64,000 bases of DNA from Salvia splendens. Lineage: Eukaryota; Streptophyta; Magnoliopsida; Lamiales; Lamiaceae. The notes beneath the pieces were generated by a model. It saw nothing but the letters and a program-made list of their open reading frames with translations, was not told where the DNA came from and ran no database searches. Both the position numbers and the translations under genes were made by a program. The stretch's first letter is position 1. Every line of letters begins with the position of its first letter. Below, piece after piece: positions 19,402-31,185 of this stretch. Where the stretch lies: assembly GCF_004379255.2 (NCBI RefSeq), contig NC_056036.1:3472001-3536000 (forward strand), read 5' to 3'.

Positions 19402-21726
19402 TCTTGCTTGATTTCATACATTTTTTTTCCATTGGTGTTGTCCCTTTTTATGGGCAAGTCCAAGATGAGATTTAGTGAGTTTAAAGAGATTCTATATTGC
19501 TATAGCCTATAAATATTCATATCTTGTTTTAGTGTATGGACATTTATATAGTTTATAAATTAGTATAATACTAGTACTAGCTAACAATTAAACACTGAGG
19601 TTGGTTATTCCAGCTACCGAGCGATCTATCTATCTATATAGAGTGAGTAAATAGTTGGGTGGAAATGAATGCCAATCTAACATCTAAGTAGTAAGTAATA
19701 TATATGAAACCACGGCGGCGGCGGCGGCGGCTGGAAATTAATGCTAAGCTCATCATCTACTTTTTGTTTAAGTTGACGGCGGCGTGAAGAGGATCGACAA
19801 AGAGGAAAGTTACATTTTTTTTTCAATTTTGATCTAAATATTTTGCTATTTCATTTCAAATTCATTGTATAAATTTGATCTGTTATATTTTTGCATGAAG
19901 TCGAAGCTTAAATTTGTACATTCATCACAATCGAAATTAAAAGTTGGTGTAATACTTTTGAAGCACATTATATTTTTATAAATTGTTCCGACATATTTTC
20001 ATCCACAAGTATTCATATTCCACAATAACTACCTTATCAATTTTAATAATTCAAATTTTAAGTCCAGTAATCTATAATTAAAGTTTTATCAATATTAGTC
20101 AAATCAATTAATTTAAAAGATGATATTTGCCCGTTTACAATTAATGGGCCTAACTTTTAGTAAGTTAATTGGGCCGACTAGTTAGAGGCTTAATTCCGTG
20201 TTCTGAACCTATTTCAATTAGTAGCATCAAATACCTAACAAATTAGGACTAAAAAATGCTCACATGATTCGAGACAGGAACAAAATTTCAGTAGAAATAT
20301 CGTGCGGCAATAAAAATTATACTGTCTCCGTCCCATTCAAGATGGTCACATTCTTGAGTGGCACGAGATTTTAGGAAATGTTGTTAGGTGAAATAAAGTA
20401 GAGAGAAAAAATGTAATTGAATATTTTAACGAGGAGAGCGGAGGTTATTTCCAAAATTAGAAAGTGGTCATCTTGATTGAGACAAACAAAAAAGAAAAGG
20501 TGGTCATCTTAAATGGGACGGTGGGAGTAGTTTAATATGACTTGACTTCCCATTTGACACGTAGGTTATTTTAAAGAAAATAATTTATCAGTTAATAGAC
20601 AAATAAAAAAATTGTTCTCTGCATGCTTTGATTTGGTATGAGATAACACCGCCAAATACCAAAGGATTGAAAATATTTGCTGAACATTCTTTATTCCTTT
20701 ATTTAAATTCATTTTTAAGTAATTTGATTCAACAAATTAAATAAAGACTTTCCTTTTCCAAAAAAGAAAGTGATGATGACTTTCATTTTTCAAGTCAACC
20801 ATAAGTCATCTATCAATGGATCAATAGATAAGGTTGAATTAAATAAACATATTGCAACTAGTGGTCCAGCTAGTAGAATAGAATATATTAAAAATGCAAA
20901 AATAAATATAGCTGACGAAGTAAACGGAGTCTCCTCAGTTTGTCTCTATTTGTTATCGAAATCTTCTGATGTAATTTTATTTACTTATTTACTATATTCA
21001 ATTTTTTATGCATACTATATGATAAACTTTTATCAATATATATAATTAAATAAAGCTAAAAGTTAGTCTTAAACAAAAACCAAGGAAAAGCTAGCAATAG
21101 TCACTATAAGTCAATAATCCAAATTAGTGTTTAAATAAGTACTACAAACTAAGCCCTTACAAATCTATATTTTCAATAAAGCAACAAAACAATAATGTAA
21201 CAAAAAACTTTACTAGTTTGTTATTTGGTTAAAAGTGTCATGACAAAAAATCGAAAACTAGAATCAACAAAAACCTACCTAAGAACACAATTGGATTGCT
21301 GCTAACATACACATTTGTTAAACAAACAAACAAACAAATGTTGTGTATGATGTCCATCAGTATTACATACGGCTCGGTAGTGTAACGGTGAACATGTCCG
21401 TTCACTGATGGCCGACTAGAGTTTCGACACGTGTTATTCATCACTAATGATTATTCAAATCCTAAACAAACTATGAGAACAAAATTGACATGCAAATGGG
21501 AGAGGTCAAAGATGTCTGCCTAGGTTGGCCGTAGAGAGCGACAGATAGGAGGAGTTGGGCTTTTATTACCGACTAATAAGATGGGTGGCCGTTGCTGTGT
21601 TCTATCAATGAGAAAAAGGGGAGGTAGTGCCCATATATTAATACACATTTACTCCAATCTCATCGGTGAACTAACCTAACTCTTTAACATATATAACAAC
21701 TAATAAGGAAGTAAGTGTGTAGCACT
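19402..21726. other. Intergenic, OMT-unit flank
   Basis: No gene seen. It contains a GGC triplet run at about 19713-19733, the MITE at 20322-20527, a decayed GGGCC segment near 20140-20190, and the stretch 20931-21145 homologous to 9190-9370. Confidence 0.55.
20322..20527. mobile_element. Stowaway-like MITE
   Basis: CTGTCTCCGTCCCATTCAAG at the left, complementary GGGACGGTGGGAG at the right, TA duplications at 20320-20321 and 20528-20529. Close relative of 38305-38524 (shared GTCACATTCTTGAGTG / ACCACATTCTTGAGTG). Confidence 0.75.
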
Positions 21727-23851
21727 ATGAGTGGGAGAGAAGAGATTGAAAAAATGAAAACACTGGATGCAGCAGCAGCAGCAGCAGTGGAGGAAGTGCG
21801 TGACATCGCAAAATCCTACTACGACTCAGCAACACCGCAAGTGAAGGAGCAGGCAGAGCTCTTCTTCAACTCCATGGATCTCGACGGGAACAGGGAGATC
21901 AATCTGGTTGAGTTCTTGTCATTCATGAGACAACAAGGATACTACAAGAAGATGCAGAACAACTCATTCTTCGAGATGCTCGACATCTCCGGCCGCGGCA
22001 CACTGGCTTTCATGGACGTCATCACGCTTTATTACATCATCAAAAGCGGCCGCCCTTTCTGCCACTCCTGCCATCGCTTCATTCCCGGAACGTTCTTCTC
22101 CTGCGTCGAGTGTTTCAATCAGCTCGGAGATTCCTTCACTGTGTGCACCTCCTGTCATCTCAACACTAACAACAAGTACCACCACAAGCACGACGGCCGC
22201 TCTGCACTCTTCTTGGACAATTTTACCCTTCTTCAGGCCACCAAACCTCATTTACCAATTACTACTACTACTAATCAGGTCAACCTAAATTTAGATTTTT
22301 TTTTTTTGAAAGCAGATTTCTGGGATTAGATATTTTTTTAAAATGACCTTGTTTTTTATTTGTGTGGGTGTAGGAGGCTGCTCATACTGAACCACCTGAT
22401 GTTCTGTTGTCATCAACTACTGAAACTCAACAACCATTATTATTAATGGGAAAAGGTGATTCTGTTTCGACTTCAACTTCCACTTCAGAGAAGAAGCACG
22501 CGAATAGTGAGGTATGAAATTTAATAAAGCATGAGATTCTGAAAAGTAGTGACAAGTTTTGGTGGACAGACCAAAATGAAAACTAGACCACGGAGTATTA
22601 ATGACCATTGGCTAAAGCAATATACTACTGCGAATCTAGTCAACGGTCAACCTAATTTTAGTTTCTTCTTCTTCTTCTTTATTTTTGTAGTATAACAGAT
22701 TAATTGATAATTATTGTAGGCTGCTAATACTGGAATATCAATAACCGCTAAAACTCAACAACCATTATTACTGGGAAAAGGTGATTCTGCTTCGACTTCG
22801 ACTTCGACTTCTAAGAATGGCGACATGAAGAGCAAGGTATGTAGTACTAAAAGATTTTGAAATGGAGAAAACTTGTCTTTCAATATTATTACTATATGGA
22901 ATACATTTTTGTTTGGCAGATGGAAAAAGTAGGTGATAGAAATTAAAATTAATACGGAAAATTAAAGGCTATTGCAGAAAATAAAGAATCATAAAAGACT
23001 TCATTATGCTCTTTCTTGTTTGACTCAATTACTTTTGATTGATCTAATTGTATCCTTCAAATTTCAATGAACATATTCTCTTCATTCCATCAGAAGTCAG
23101 CTGCCAGTGTAACTGTAACCCCGGCCAAAAGTGTAGCTAAGACTTCGACTCCTAGTGCACGTATCAAGAGCAGCCATGATCGAAATGCAATCGTTCCAGC
23201 AATCAAGCCGGTTCGCTTTTCGTAAGCCTGTCTTTTGGTCTGCCCATTTATAAATTTATAATTTGTGGGTGTTTGGCAGGCTGCTTCAATTTCAACTTCA
23301 ACTTCAACTTCAACTTCAACTTCGGAGAATGATTACATCACTAGCCATTTGACGGATGAGGTGTATATGTAGTTGAATGAAGCACAAGATTTGGAAATGA
23401 AGAAAACTAATTATCTCTTGAAATTATTAATGCCCAAAGCAAAATACTAGAATTTCCTAATCGTTTATGTTTCTTTGGCAGTTGTATAGAGTAGTTCGTG
23501 AGCAGACACAGTCGCCTCCGCCTTCACAGCCGCAGTCGCCTAGTCCTCTTGTAAATCAGTTACCCAATGTAAAAGTCAATAAAATTGAATCTACTACTTC
23601 AACTCCCAATACCATTTGTGTGAGGCCCCCAAATCAACAGGTTATAATTAATTACCCTACTTATTTTTCATTCTACATTACATATAGAAATTTTTGTTGT
23701 TAATTTGATTGAACTTATAAATTAAAATGAATGTTGGTTGTTGAAAAAGGTGACGTGGATGAAGGCAGCGAGTGTCGCATTAAAAGCGTTGGATGCGATG
23801 GTCGCCATTGGCAGCATCGCCGGCGCCGTCTCTGCCTGTACGATCATGTGA
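21727..23851 (+). CDS. EF-hand and zinc-finger protein with repeated Ser/Thr-rich exons (EFH1)
   Basis: Seven exons, all phase 0: 21727-22278, 22374-22511, 22720-22836, 23094-23210, 23280-23360, 23482-23640, 23750-23851; 421 aa. Exon 1 has a canonical EF-hand loop (DLDGNREINLVE, residues 51-62), a degenerate second loop (DISGRGTLAFMD), then a Cys/His-rich module: CHSC, CVEC, CTSC, then HH and H. It resembles a ZZ-type zinc finger and probably binds zinc. Exons 2 and 3 repeat the same theme (TQQPLLL, GKGDS, STSTSTS); exon 5 is again STSTSTSTS; exon 6 is Pro/Gln-rich; exon 7 is a hydrophobic tail (ALDAMVAIGSIAGAVSACTIM). The start is the first ATG after an upstream non-ATG frame extension. A paralogue is at 42597-43220. 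Molecular role unknown; calcium-responsive binding is inference. Confidence 0.75.
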
Positions 23852-24186
23852 TCATATCAAAGGCGGAGTATCTATTTTCACTAGTTACAAATAAATTAGC
23901 AAAGACATGGTTTATGGTTAGCGATTAGCATCACATGAATGATTGTAACTTTGCGATTCCTAAAGACTTTAAGTACTACTATGCTTATGTTATTCATAAT
24001 TAAATACTCCCAACACTTTAACTTGGTTGGACACAAGGAATTTAAATTTAAAAGGCGAGAATTTTCTTATCTTCGTTACAAAGTTTGACCCATCTCCAAA
24101 GGAAAGGGTAAATGGAGAGATAAAGAGAAATAACTATCACATTTACCTCTTCTTCATAAAATTTCATGCTCCAATGGAAAGGGTAT
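23852..24186. other. Intergenic between EFH1 and Copia-2
   Basis: 3' flank of EFH1 running into the Copia-2 5' LTR. Nothing recognised. Confidence 0.5.
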
Positions 24187-24745
24187 TGTTAGGAATGTGC
24201 GTCTCATAAATCAATAATTCAATATACAATGCATGCATGAGTAAAAGGGTTGAACCGAGGGTGCATGCGAGTGTATGAGAAGGACGCGTGCATGTGATCT
24301 TACTCACTCAAGATTCGGTTAGGAGCTGGGTATAAGAGGCTTCATTTGGCTCATGCGGGAATAACAGAATCATTCAGATATACAAGAGAAAATTCGAGAC
24401 ATGAGATAAGAGCGGCAGATACGATTGTTCAATCCGAGTGAGAGATTGAGTGGGGATCTTTGTGATCGAGTTCGTGGTGTCTATTCTGTTCTTCTTCGTG
24501 GTGTTTCGTGGTCTTCTTGGGTGCGGATTAAAAGTTGTGTTTCTTGTATGATCCATTAGAGAAGAGGTTAGTTCTTGTGGATTGATTCTTGTAGTTTGTG
24601 AAGCTTGTATCTCTCGAATCCATAATCAATACAATCGCTTGAGTTCTCCCGTGGACGTAGGCTGATTTTGGCCGAACCACGTATATTGTTGTCGTGTTTG
24701 TTATTGTTTTCTTCGTTCACGTTTACAATCGGAGCTAGAATTACA
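24187..24745 (+). repeat. Copia-2 5' LTR
   Basis: TGTTAGGAATGTGCG to GAATTACA, 559 bases, followed by AAT and the PBS. Contains the conserved hairpin at 24650-24681. Confidence 0.88.
24650..24681 (+). promoter_or_regulatory. Conserved LTR hairpin, Copia-2
   Basis: CGTGG (24650-24654) pairs with CCACG (24677-24681); internal loop ACGTA/GAA identical to Copia-1; inner stem GGC (24660-24662) pairs with GCC (24671-24673), extendable by a T-G wobble. It is 64 bases from the LTR end. Confidence 0.6.
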
Positions 24746-24748
24746 AAT

Positions 24749-24766
24749 TGGCGCCGTCTGTGGGAA
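24749..24766 (+). promoter_or_regulatory. Primer-binding region, Copia-2
   Basis: TGGCGCCGTCTGTGGGAA, identical to those of Copia-1 and the Gypsy element; the first nine bases fit plant tRNA-Asp. Confidence 0.65.
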
Positions 24767-24796
24767 GTTTGATTGAAGAAAGGCGTGAAGTTTGCG

Positions 24797-27700
24797 ATGG
24801 CTGGAAACCGGTTCGATTTTGAGAAGTTTACGAGTAAGAATGATTTCGGATTATGGAAGGTGAGAATGAAGGCCATGCTCGTGCAGCAGGGTCTCTGGGA
24901 AGCTACCAGTTTCGAGTTACCAGACAAAACCACTGATCTTGAAGACAAAGAGGTGGTCAAGAAGATCGACTTGATGGACAGAGCTCATAGTACTCTGATG
25001 CTCAGTCTTGGAGATCGGGTGTTGCGGGAAGTGTGCAAGGAGAAGACTCCTAAGGCAGTTTGGAATAAGCTCGAATCAATCTACATGACAAAGTCACTTG
25101 CCAATCGATTGTTCTTAAAGCAAAGACTGAATTCCATCAAATTCATTGAAGGGAAGGGCATCATGGAGCAATTGGACGATTTTGTAAAGGCAGTGGATGA
25201 TCTTGAATGTGTGGATGGGGAAATAAAGGATGAGGATAAAGCAATCATGTTCCTCAACGCTCTTCCAAGAAGTTTTGATCAAATGAAGGATGCACTTCTG
25301 TATGGAAGAAATACATCTCTCACATTTGAAGAGGTTATGACAGCTTTGAAGGCAAAGGAGTTTCAGAGGATCTCCATCATCAAACCAGTGGATCAAGCTG
25401 GAGAGGTTCTCAGCATAAAGTCAGTTGATAAGAAGAATGAGAAGAAGAAGTGGCCCAAGAAAGGAAAGTCTGATAAAAGGGATGACAAAGAGACCAGATC
25501 ATGCTTCCACTGTAAAAAGCCAGGTCACATCAAGAAAAACTGCTATGCGTTCAAAAGAAAGAAGGAAGAGGAAGGTATTCTTGCTGGAACAGCAGATGTG
25601 GCTCAAGAGGTTGAGAATGCTCAAGTGTTGAACATAGCTGATGTGGATATTGCTGAATCTTGGATTATGGATAGTGGATGCAGCTTTCATATGTGTCCCA
25701 AGATTGAATGGTTTGATAAATTGGTGCAAGCATCAGGGTCAGTTTTCATGGGGAATGATCACAAGTGTTCCATCAAGGGGATAGGGGACATCAGACTGAG
25801 GATGAAAGATGGCTCACTGAAGATTTTATCCGAGGTCAGATTCATACCAGAAATTAAAAAGAACCTCATATCCTTGGGAGCTCTCGAAAGGAAGGGATGT
25901 TCATTTCTCTCATCTGGTGGAGTTATGAAGGTAATGAAGGGGTCTCAGATAGTGATGGAGGCAAAGAGAATACACAGCCTATATTTCTTGGAAGTAGTGG
26001 TTGTGACTAATGCTGTTAATATAGTAGAGCACCAGACTCCAGAATCATGGCATCTAAGACTCGGGCATGTGTCTCTGGATGGTGTCAACAGACTTATCAA
26101 GGAAGGCATCATCCAGGCAGAATCCACCATGAGTTCAAGGGATTGTGAAGTATGCATTCTTGGAAAAAGCAAGAAATTGGTGTACCCCGCTGGAAAACAC
26201 ACATCCTCTTCTGCCTTAGACTACGCTCACAGTGTTATATGGGGGCCATCACAAGTCGCTTCCATAGGTGGAGGTAGATACTTCTTATCAATCATAGATG
26301 ACTATTCCAGAAAACTGTGGTTATTTGTTATGAAGGAAAAGTCAGAGCCTTCTCTAAATTTAGGGAATGGTGTGTAGAAGTTGAGGTGGAGAAATCTACT
26401 GCACTCAAGTGTCTTCGGACAGACAATGGATTGGAATTTCTATCCCACGAATTTGATTATTTCTGCAAACTCAGAGGAATAAAGAGACACAGAACCGTGC
26501 CCAACAATCCTCAACAGAATGGAGTTGCTGAGAGGGCAAATAGAACAATTCTTGAAAGGGTGAGATGCATGCTCATCTCCTCTAGTATGCCCTCCAAGTT
26601 CTGGGGTGAAGCAGCTACTACAGCTGCTGTGTTGATGAACAAATGCCCAGTAGCGTCAATTGAATACCAGACTCCAGATTTTAGATGGTATGGGAAGAAT
26701 GAAGATCATAATAAACTCAAGCCTTTTGGGTGTAGAGCATTCTCACATATCAAACAAGGCAAGCTGCAGCCTAGAGCATTGAGGTGTGTCTTGATTGGAT
26801 ACCAAAAGGGAGTTAAAGGGTATAGACTTTGGTCTATGGAGCCAGGTAATCAGAAAGTAATCATAAGCAGGGATGTGATATTTAGAGAGCAAGAAATGCC
26901 ATATAAAGATCTTGAGAAGGCTGTGATTACAGATAGAATGAATGATCAAGTGGAGGTGGAGCTTCAAGGCAAACCTGATACTGATCAGAATAATGAAGAT
27001 GAGAGTTCATCAGAATCTGATCTGGAAACACACCAGTTTAGTGCTGAGGTAGAGACTACTGATCAAGGTGTTGAGGATTCTGATAACCTCACAAATTACC
27101 AGCTGGCTAGAGATAGAAAGAGAAGAGAAGTCATCAGGAAGCCTGCCAGATACAGCAATGCAAGTTTGGCATATTATGCACTCTGTGTAGCAGATGAGGT
27201 GGAGGCAGCAGAACCTGTGAATTATGTTGAAGCCATAAAAGGCCGAGACAAGGACAAGTGGATCAGAGCTATGCAGGATGAGATTGATTCCCTATTGAAG
27301 AATAAGACTTGGATTCTAGTTACAAGAAAGAAATTGCAGAAGTTGATTGGATGCAAGTGGATTTTTAAGAAGAAAATAGAGGCATCCGAAGGAAATAGGA
27401 TCAGGTACAAAGCCAGGCTAGTGGCTAAGGGATACAATCGAAGAGAATGCATTGATTTTAATGAGATCTTTTCTCCGGTAGTTAAGCACAGTTCCATCAG
27501 AATACTTATGGCCTTGGTTGCTCAAAATGATTGGGAATTACATCAAATGGATGTAAAAACAGCATTCCTTTATGGTGAGTTGGAAGAGAGCATATACATG
27601 GAGCAACCGGAGGGGTTTGTGAGGAATGGAGATGAGAACAAAGTGTGTTTATTGAAGAGAAGTATCTACGGGTTGAAGCAGTCCAGTAGGCAATGGAATA

Positions 27701-28785
27701 TTCAATTCGATCAGCATATGAAGAGGATAGGATTTGAGAGCTCACAATATGATAGTTGTGTATACATAAAGAAGAAGGATGGGAAGCCAGTAGCTTTTCT
27801 CTTATTGTATGTTGATGATATGCTCGTGACAGGATCTGATATGAATGAAATCCTAAAGGTGAAGAATGATCTGAGCAGCCGGTTTGAAATGAAAGACTTG
27901 GGTGAAGCCAAGAGGATATTGGGCATAGACATCATAAGGGACAGGAGAAGAAGAATACTATGGCTTAATCAGAATCATTATGTGGAAAAGCTACTCAAAA
28001 GATTCCAAATGGAGGAGTCAAGAACTGTGTCAACACCAATTGGACAGCAGTTCTTGCTCACTGCTGATCAGTGTCCTAAAAGCAAGGAAGAGGAAGCTCA
28101 GATGAAGAATATTCCATATGCCAACATCATTGGAAGTGTGATGTGCTTAATGATCTGCACTAGGCCGGATTTGGCCCATGCAGTCAGTGTAACTAGCAGA
28201 TACATGAGCAACCCGGGGAAGGTGCATTGGCAAGCTTTGAAATGGATGTTGAGGTATCTGGGAGGAACTTCAGACTATGGTATAATGTATAAGGGCAGTG
28301 ATGATTCGCTCAAGGAAAGTCTGGAGGGATTTTGTGATTCGGATTTTGCATCCAACAGAGATAACAGAAAATCACAAACCGGGTATGTTTTCACACTATT
28401 TGGCTCAGCTATATCCTGGAAGTCTGGTCTACAGTCTGTGGTGGCCTTGTATTCTACCGAGGCAGAGTATATTGCTCTCACAGAGGCAGTAAAGGAGAGC
28501 TTTTGGGTGAAAGGAATCCTGGATTATTTGGGATTGAAGCAGGAGAAGGTTGCTGTGAATTATGATAGTAGTAGTGCGATTTGTCTATCGAAACACCAGA
28601 CATTTCATGAGAGGAGTAACCACATAGATGTGCGGTTACATTTCATTCGAGATAAAGTGAGGAAAGGAAAGGTAGAGGTGAGGAAGATCGCAACAGAGCA
28701 CAATCCAGCCGACGCTTTAACCAAGGTGGTGCCAACATCCAAGTTTTACCATTGCTTGGAGTTGGTGAGAGTTCTGAAAAGATGA
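24797..28785 (+). pseudogene. Copia-2 Gag-Pol with one frameshift
   Basis: Two overlapping frames make one Copia polyprotein of about 1,330 residues: Gag (KFTSKNDFGLWKVRMKAML), knuckle CFHCKKPGHIKKNC, protease DSGCS, GAG-pre-integrase (WHLRLGHVSLDG), integrase (HSVIWG, RTDNGLEF, GVAERAN), reverse transcriptase with LLLYVDDMLVTG, and RNase H (CDSDFASNRDNRKSQTGY, STEAEYIAL). The frame breaks at about 26347, in the integrase after MKEKSE, where one base seems to be missing; downstream it is open to the end. The second integrase block has HSVIWG where Copia-1 has HSDLWG, so the first catalytic Asp is replaced by Val. It is therefore defective in integrase twice over, but its RT region is complete and shows what Copia-1 lacks. 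Confidence 0.88.
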
Positions 28786-28856
28786 AGTTCAGAGGGAAGG
28801 AGAACAAGGACATCATGTTATTGATATAGGAGACAAGGTGGAGATTTGTTAGGATT

Positions 28857-29132
28857 GTGCGTCTCATAAATCAATAATTCAAGATACAATGCATGCATGA
28901 GTAAAATGGTTGAACCGAGGGTGCATGCGAGTGTATGAGAAGGACGCGTGCATGTGATCTTACTCACTCAAGATTCGGTTAGGAGCTGGGTATAAGAGGC
29001 TTCATTTGGCTCATGCGGGAATAACAGAATCATTCAGATACACAAGAGAAAATTCGAGACATGAGATAAGAGCGGCAGATACGATTGTTCAATCCGAGTG
29101 AGAGATTGAGTGGGGATCTTTGTGATCGAGTT
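28857..29132 (+). repeat. Copia-2 3' LTR, truncated
   Basis: Matches the first 276 bases of the 5' LTR up to GATCGAGTT, then switches to unrelated repeat DNA. The half with the hairpin is missing. Confidence 0.88.
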
Positions 29133-29960
29133 GAATGCTAACTATATATCATTTTATCAGTCAGTCAAAAGTATCATTTTATCAACTCAGAATATCATTC
29201 TATCCGGCAAAACTATCATTCTATGCAATAAACCTATCATTTTATCAGTCAGTCAAAAGTATCATTTTATCAACTCAGAGTATCATTCTATCCGGCAAAA
29301 CTATCATTCTATGCAATAAACCTAACATAATCGGCACAATACATAATATACAAACCTACAAAGCAGTAAACGTATCATTTTATCAACTCAGAGTATCATT
29401 TTTATAAGGTTTCTGTCATTTTATCCACTTAGATTATCATTTTATCAGGTAAAAGGATCATTTTATTAAACAAAAAGGTCATTTTATACCAAAAATACCT
29501 ATCATTCTATCGGCTGAAAGTTCATTCTACCCGCCAAAACTATCATTCTATCGGCTGAAAGTATCATTCTATCCGGCAAAACTATCATTTTATGCAGTAA
29601 ACCTAACATTTATAAGCTAAAAGTGTCATTTTATCAACTCAGGGTATCATTCTATCCGGAAAAACTATCATTGTATGCAATAAACCTAATATATATCATT
29701 TTATCATTTTATCAGTCAGTCAAAAGTATCATTTTATCAACTCAGGGTATCATTCTATCCGGCAAAACTATCATTCTATGCAATAAACCTGTCATTTTAT
29801 CATTTTACGTGATATTTGGCGAAATTCAGAGTATCATTTTATCAATCAAGAGTATCATTTTATCAACTCAGAGTATCATTCTATCCGGCAAAACTATCAT
29901 TCTATGCAATAAACCTAACATATATCATTTTATCATTTTACGTGATATTTGGCGAAATTC
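29133..29960 (+). repeat. Short-period array (TATCATTTTATC / TATCATTCTATC family)
   Basis: Dozens of variants of TATCATTYTATS separated by short spacers (AACTCAGAG, CGGCAAAAC, GCAATAAACC, CAGTCAGTCAAAAG). A longer block of about 115 bases containing them recurs several times. A homologous array in the opposite orientation lies at 35080-35566 (shared GGTCATTTTATACC, AAAAATAC and TATCATTCTATCGGCTGAAAG read on the other strand). The ORFs across it are repeat artefacts. Confidence 0.85.
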
Positions 29961-30115
29961 AGAAATTAAATGAGCGAAATGACATATTTACCCCTCCGCC
30001 TTTTTTTTATGAAGTAAATCTAACTTTGAATCTCAGCCACAAGATTAGAAATATGTGCGGTCCAGATTTGGTTATAGGGTTATTACGAGATTTAGGGGTT
30101 ATCATATGATCACAA

Positions 30116-30154
<39 letters not shown>

Positions 30155-30965
30155 CCACTCTTAAAGACCGAACCACCGAACCATACCAAATTAGGGTTTT
30201 TAGATCTAGTTTTTTATGGATGAGAGACACAAATTTATCAATTATTTTCGTCTTCATCACGAGCCTATTTTAATTCATCCGAAGGTAAATAAGTCATACT
30301 AACATGTTACGAAGATTTAACTTCATTCCAGTAGGTTTTTACTTCATTCCAGTAGGTTTTTACTTCATTCCAGTATGGTTATTACTTCATTCCAGTACGT
30401 AAATGCGGTTTTGCCGTGGCGTGTCGTTCTTTCTCTCTACAATAACTATCACCACCGCCACAACGCTGATATGGTGTAATAAACACATGGAATGATGTAA
30501 TAAATTATTGGAATGAAGTATGTGTAAAAGCATTTGAAGTCCTACTGGAATGAAGTAAAAACCTTATCCAATGAAGTAATAACGTTTCTGAATGAAGTAA
30601 TAAACGCATTTGAATAAATTACATTTTTTAATGTAAATAAAGTAAAAACTCAGGTCAATGAATTCAAATGAAACATATGTTGAATCATTTCAAAACCTAC
30701 TGGAAGAAAGTAAAAACATGTTGTAGTTTCAAGGTATTACGTACGGAATGAAGTAATAAACATATACAATGAAGTAAAATGAGCTTGTAATGAAGACCGA
30801 AAAATTTACACAGCAGCACATCTCATCAAAAAAACTAGATCTAATGGCCCAGATTTGGTCTCTAGTTCGATCTTTAAAATTGGTTCGACATTGGTCACAA
30901 CTCTATATATATATATATATATATAATCAATATTTCATCAAATCAATTAATGTAAAACGTATGGT
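29961..30965. mobile_element. Small non-autonomous elements inserted in TA repeats (class uncertain)
   Basis: Two similar right ends (CCAGATTTGG...TCACAACTCTATATATA) occur at about 30060-30150 and 30850-30926. The second unit (about 30152-30902) has inverted ends: TTAGATCTAGTTTTTT at 30199-30214 and AAAAAACTAGATCTAA at about 30828-30843. Its interior is filled with TACTTCATTCCAGTAGG repeats on one side and GGAATGAAGTAATAA on the other, so the interior is also an inverted repeat. The TA runs 30118-30151 and 30905-30926 are target or satellite-like. No coding capacity. Confidence 0.5.
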
Positions 30966-31185
30966 TATGTGCCATTGCCAGTCAGCCCGAATTTAACTAA
31001 TGGGCCTTACTTTAGTGATTTATATTGGGCCGAGTAGTTACAAAAGCCTAATTCCATTTTCTCCCATTCGATTACAATTTAGGGAATCAAAAGTTAAAAA
31101 CCATAGTATTTACGATTTGTTTTGCTTCTTCCCTCGAAAAACAATAATATATCAATTTTTATGAAAGTTTCACAAAAAAAAACAT
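30966..31185 (+). repeat. Repeated host segment (copy c)
   Basis: Homologous to 13546-13730 and 17352-17538, with one ~30-base insertion (AGGGAATCAAAAGTTAAAAA). Confidence 0.65.

Larger units (their letters stand above)
24187..29132 (+). mobile_element. Copia-2 LTR retrotransposon, nearly complete, 3' LTR truncated
   Basis: 5' LTR 24187-24745, PBS 24749-24766, gag-pol 24797-28785, polypurine-like AAGGTGGAGATT, and a 3' LTR from 28857 that breaks off at 29132 after 276 of 559 bases. The two LTRs differ at a few positions (e.g. TTAGGAATG/TTAGGATTG, ATATAC/ATACAC), so it is older than Copia-1. It is related to Copia-1 in coding region, PBS and LTR hairpin, but keeps reverse transcriptase. It lies directly against the repeat array at 29133. 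Confidence 0.9.

Noticed and set aside
21360..21430. GGCTCGGTAGTGTAACGG...GTTTCGACAC looked like a tRNA or SINE head
   Set aside because: No cloverleaf could be drawn and the A and B boxes are poor.
29110..30109. Several ORFs of 69-116 aa
   Set aside because: Translations of the TATCATTTTATC array with no independent support.
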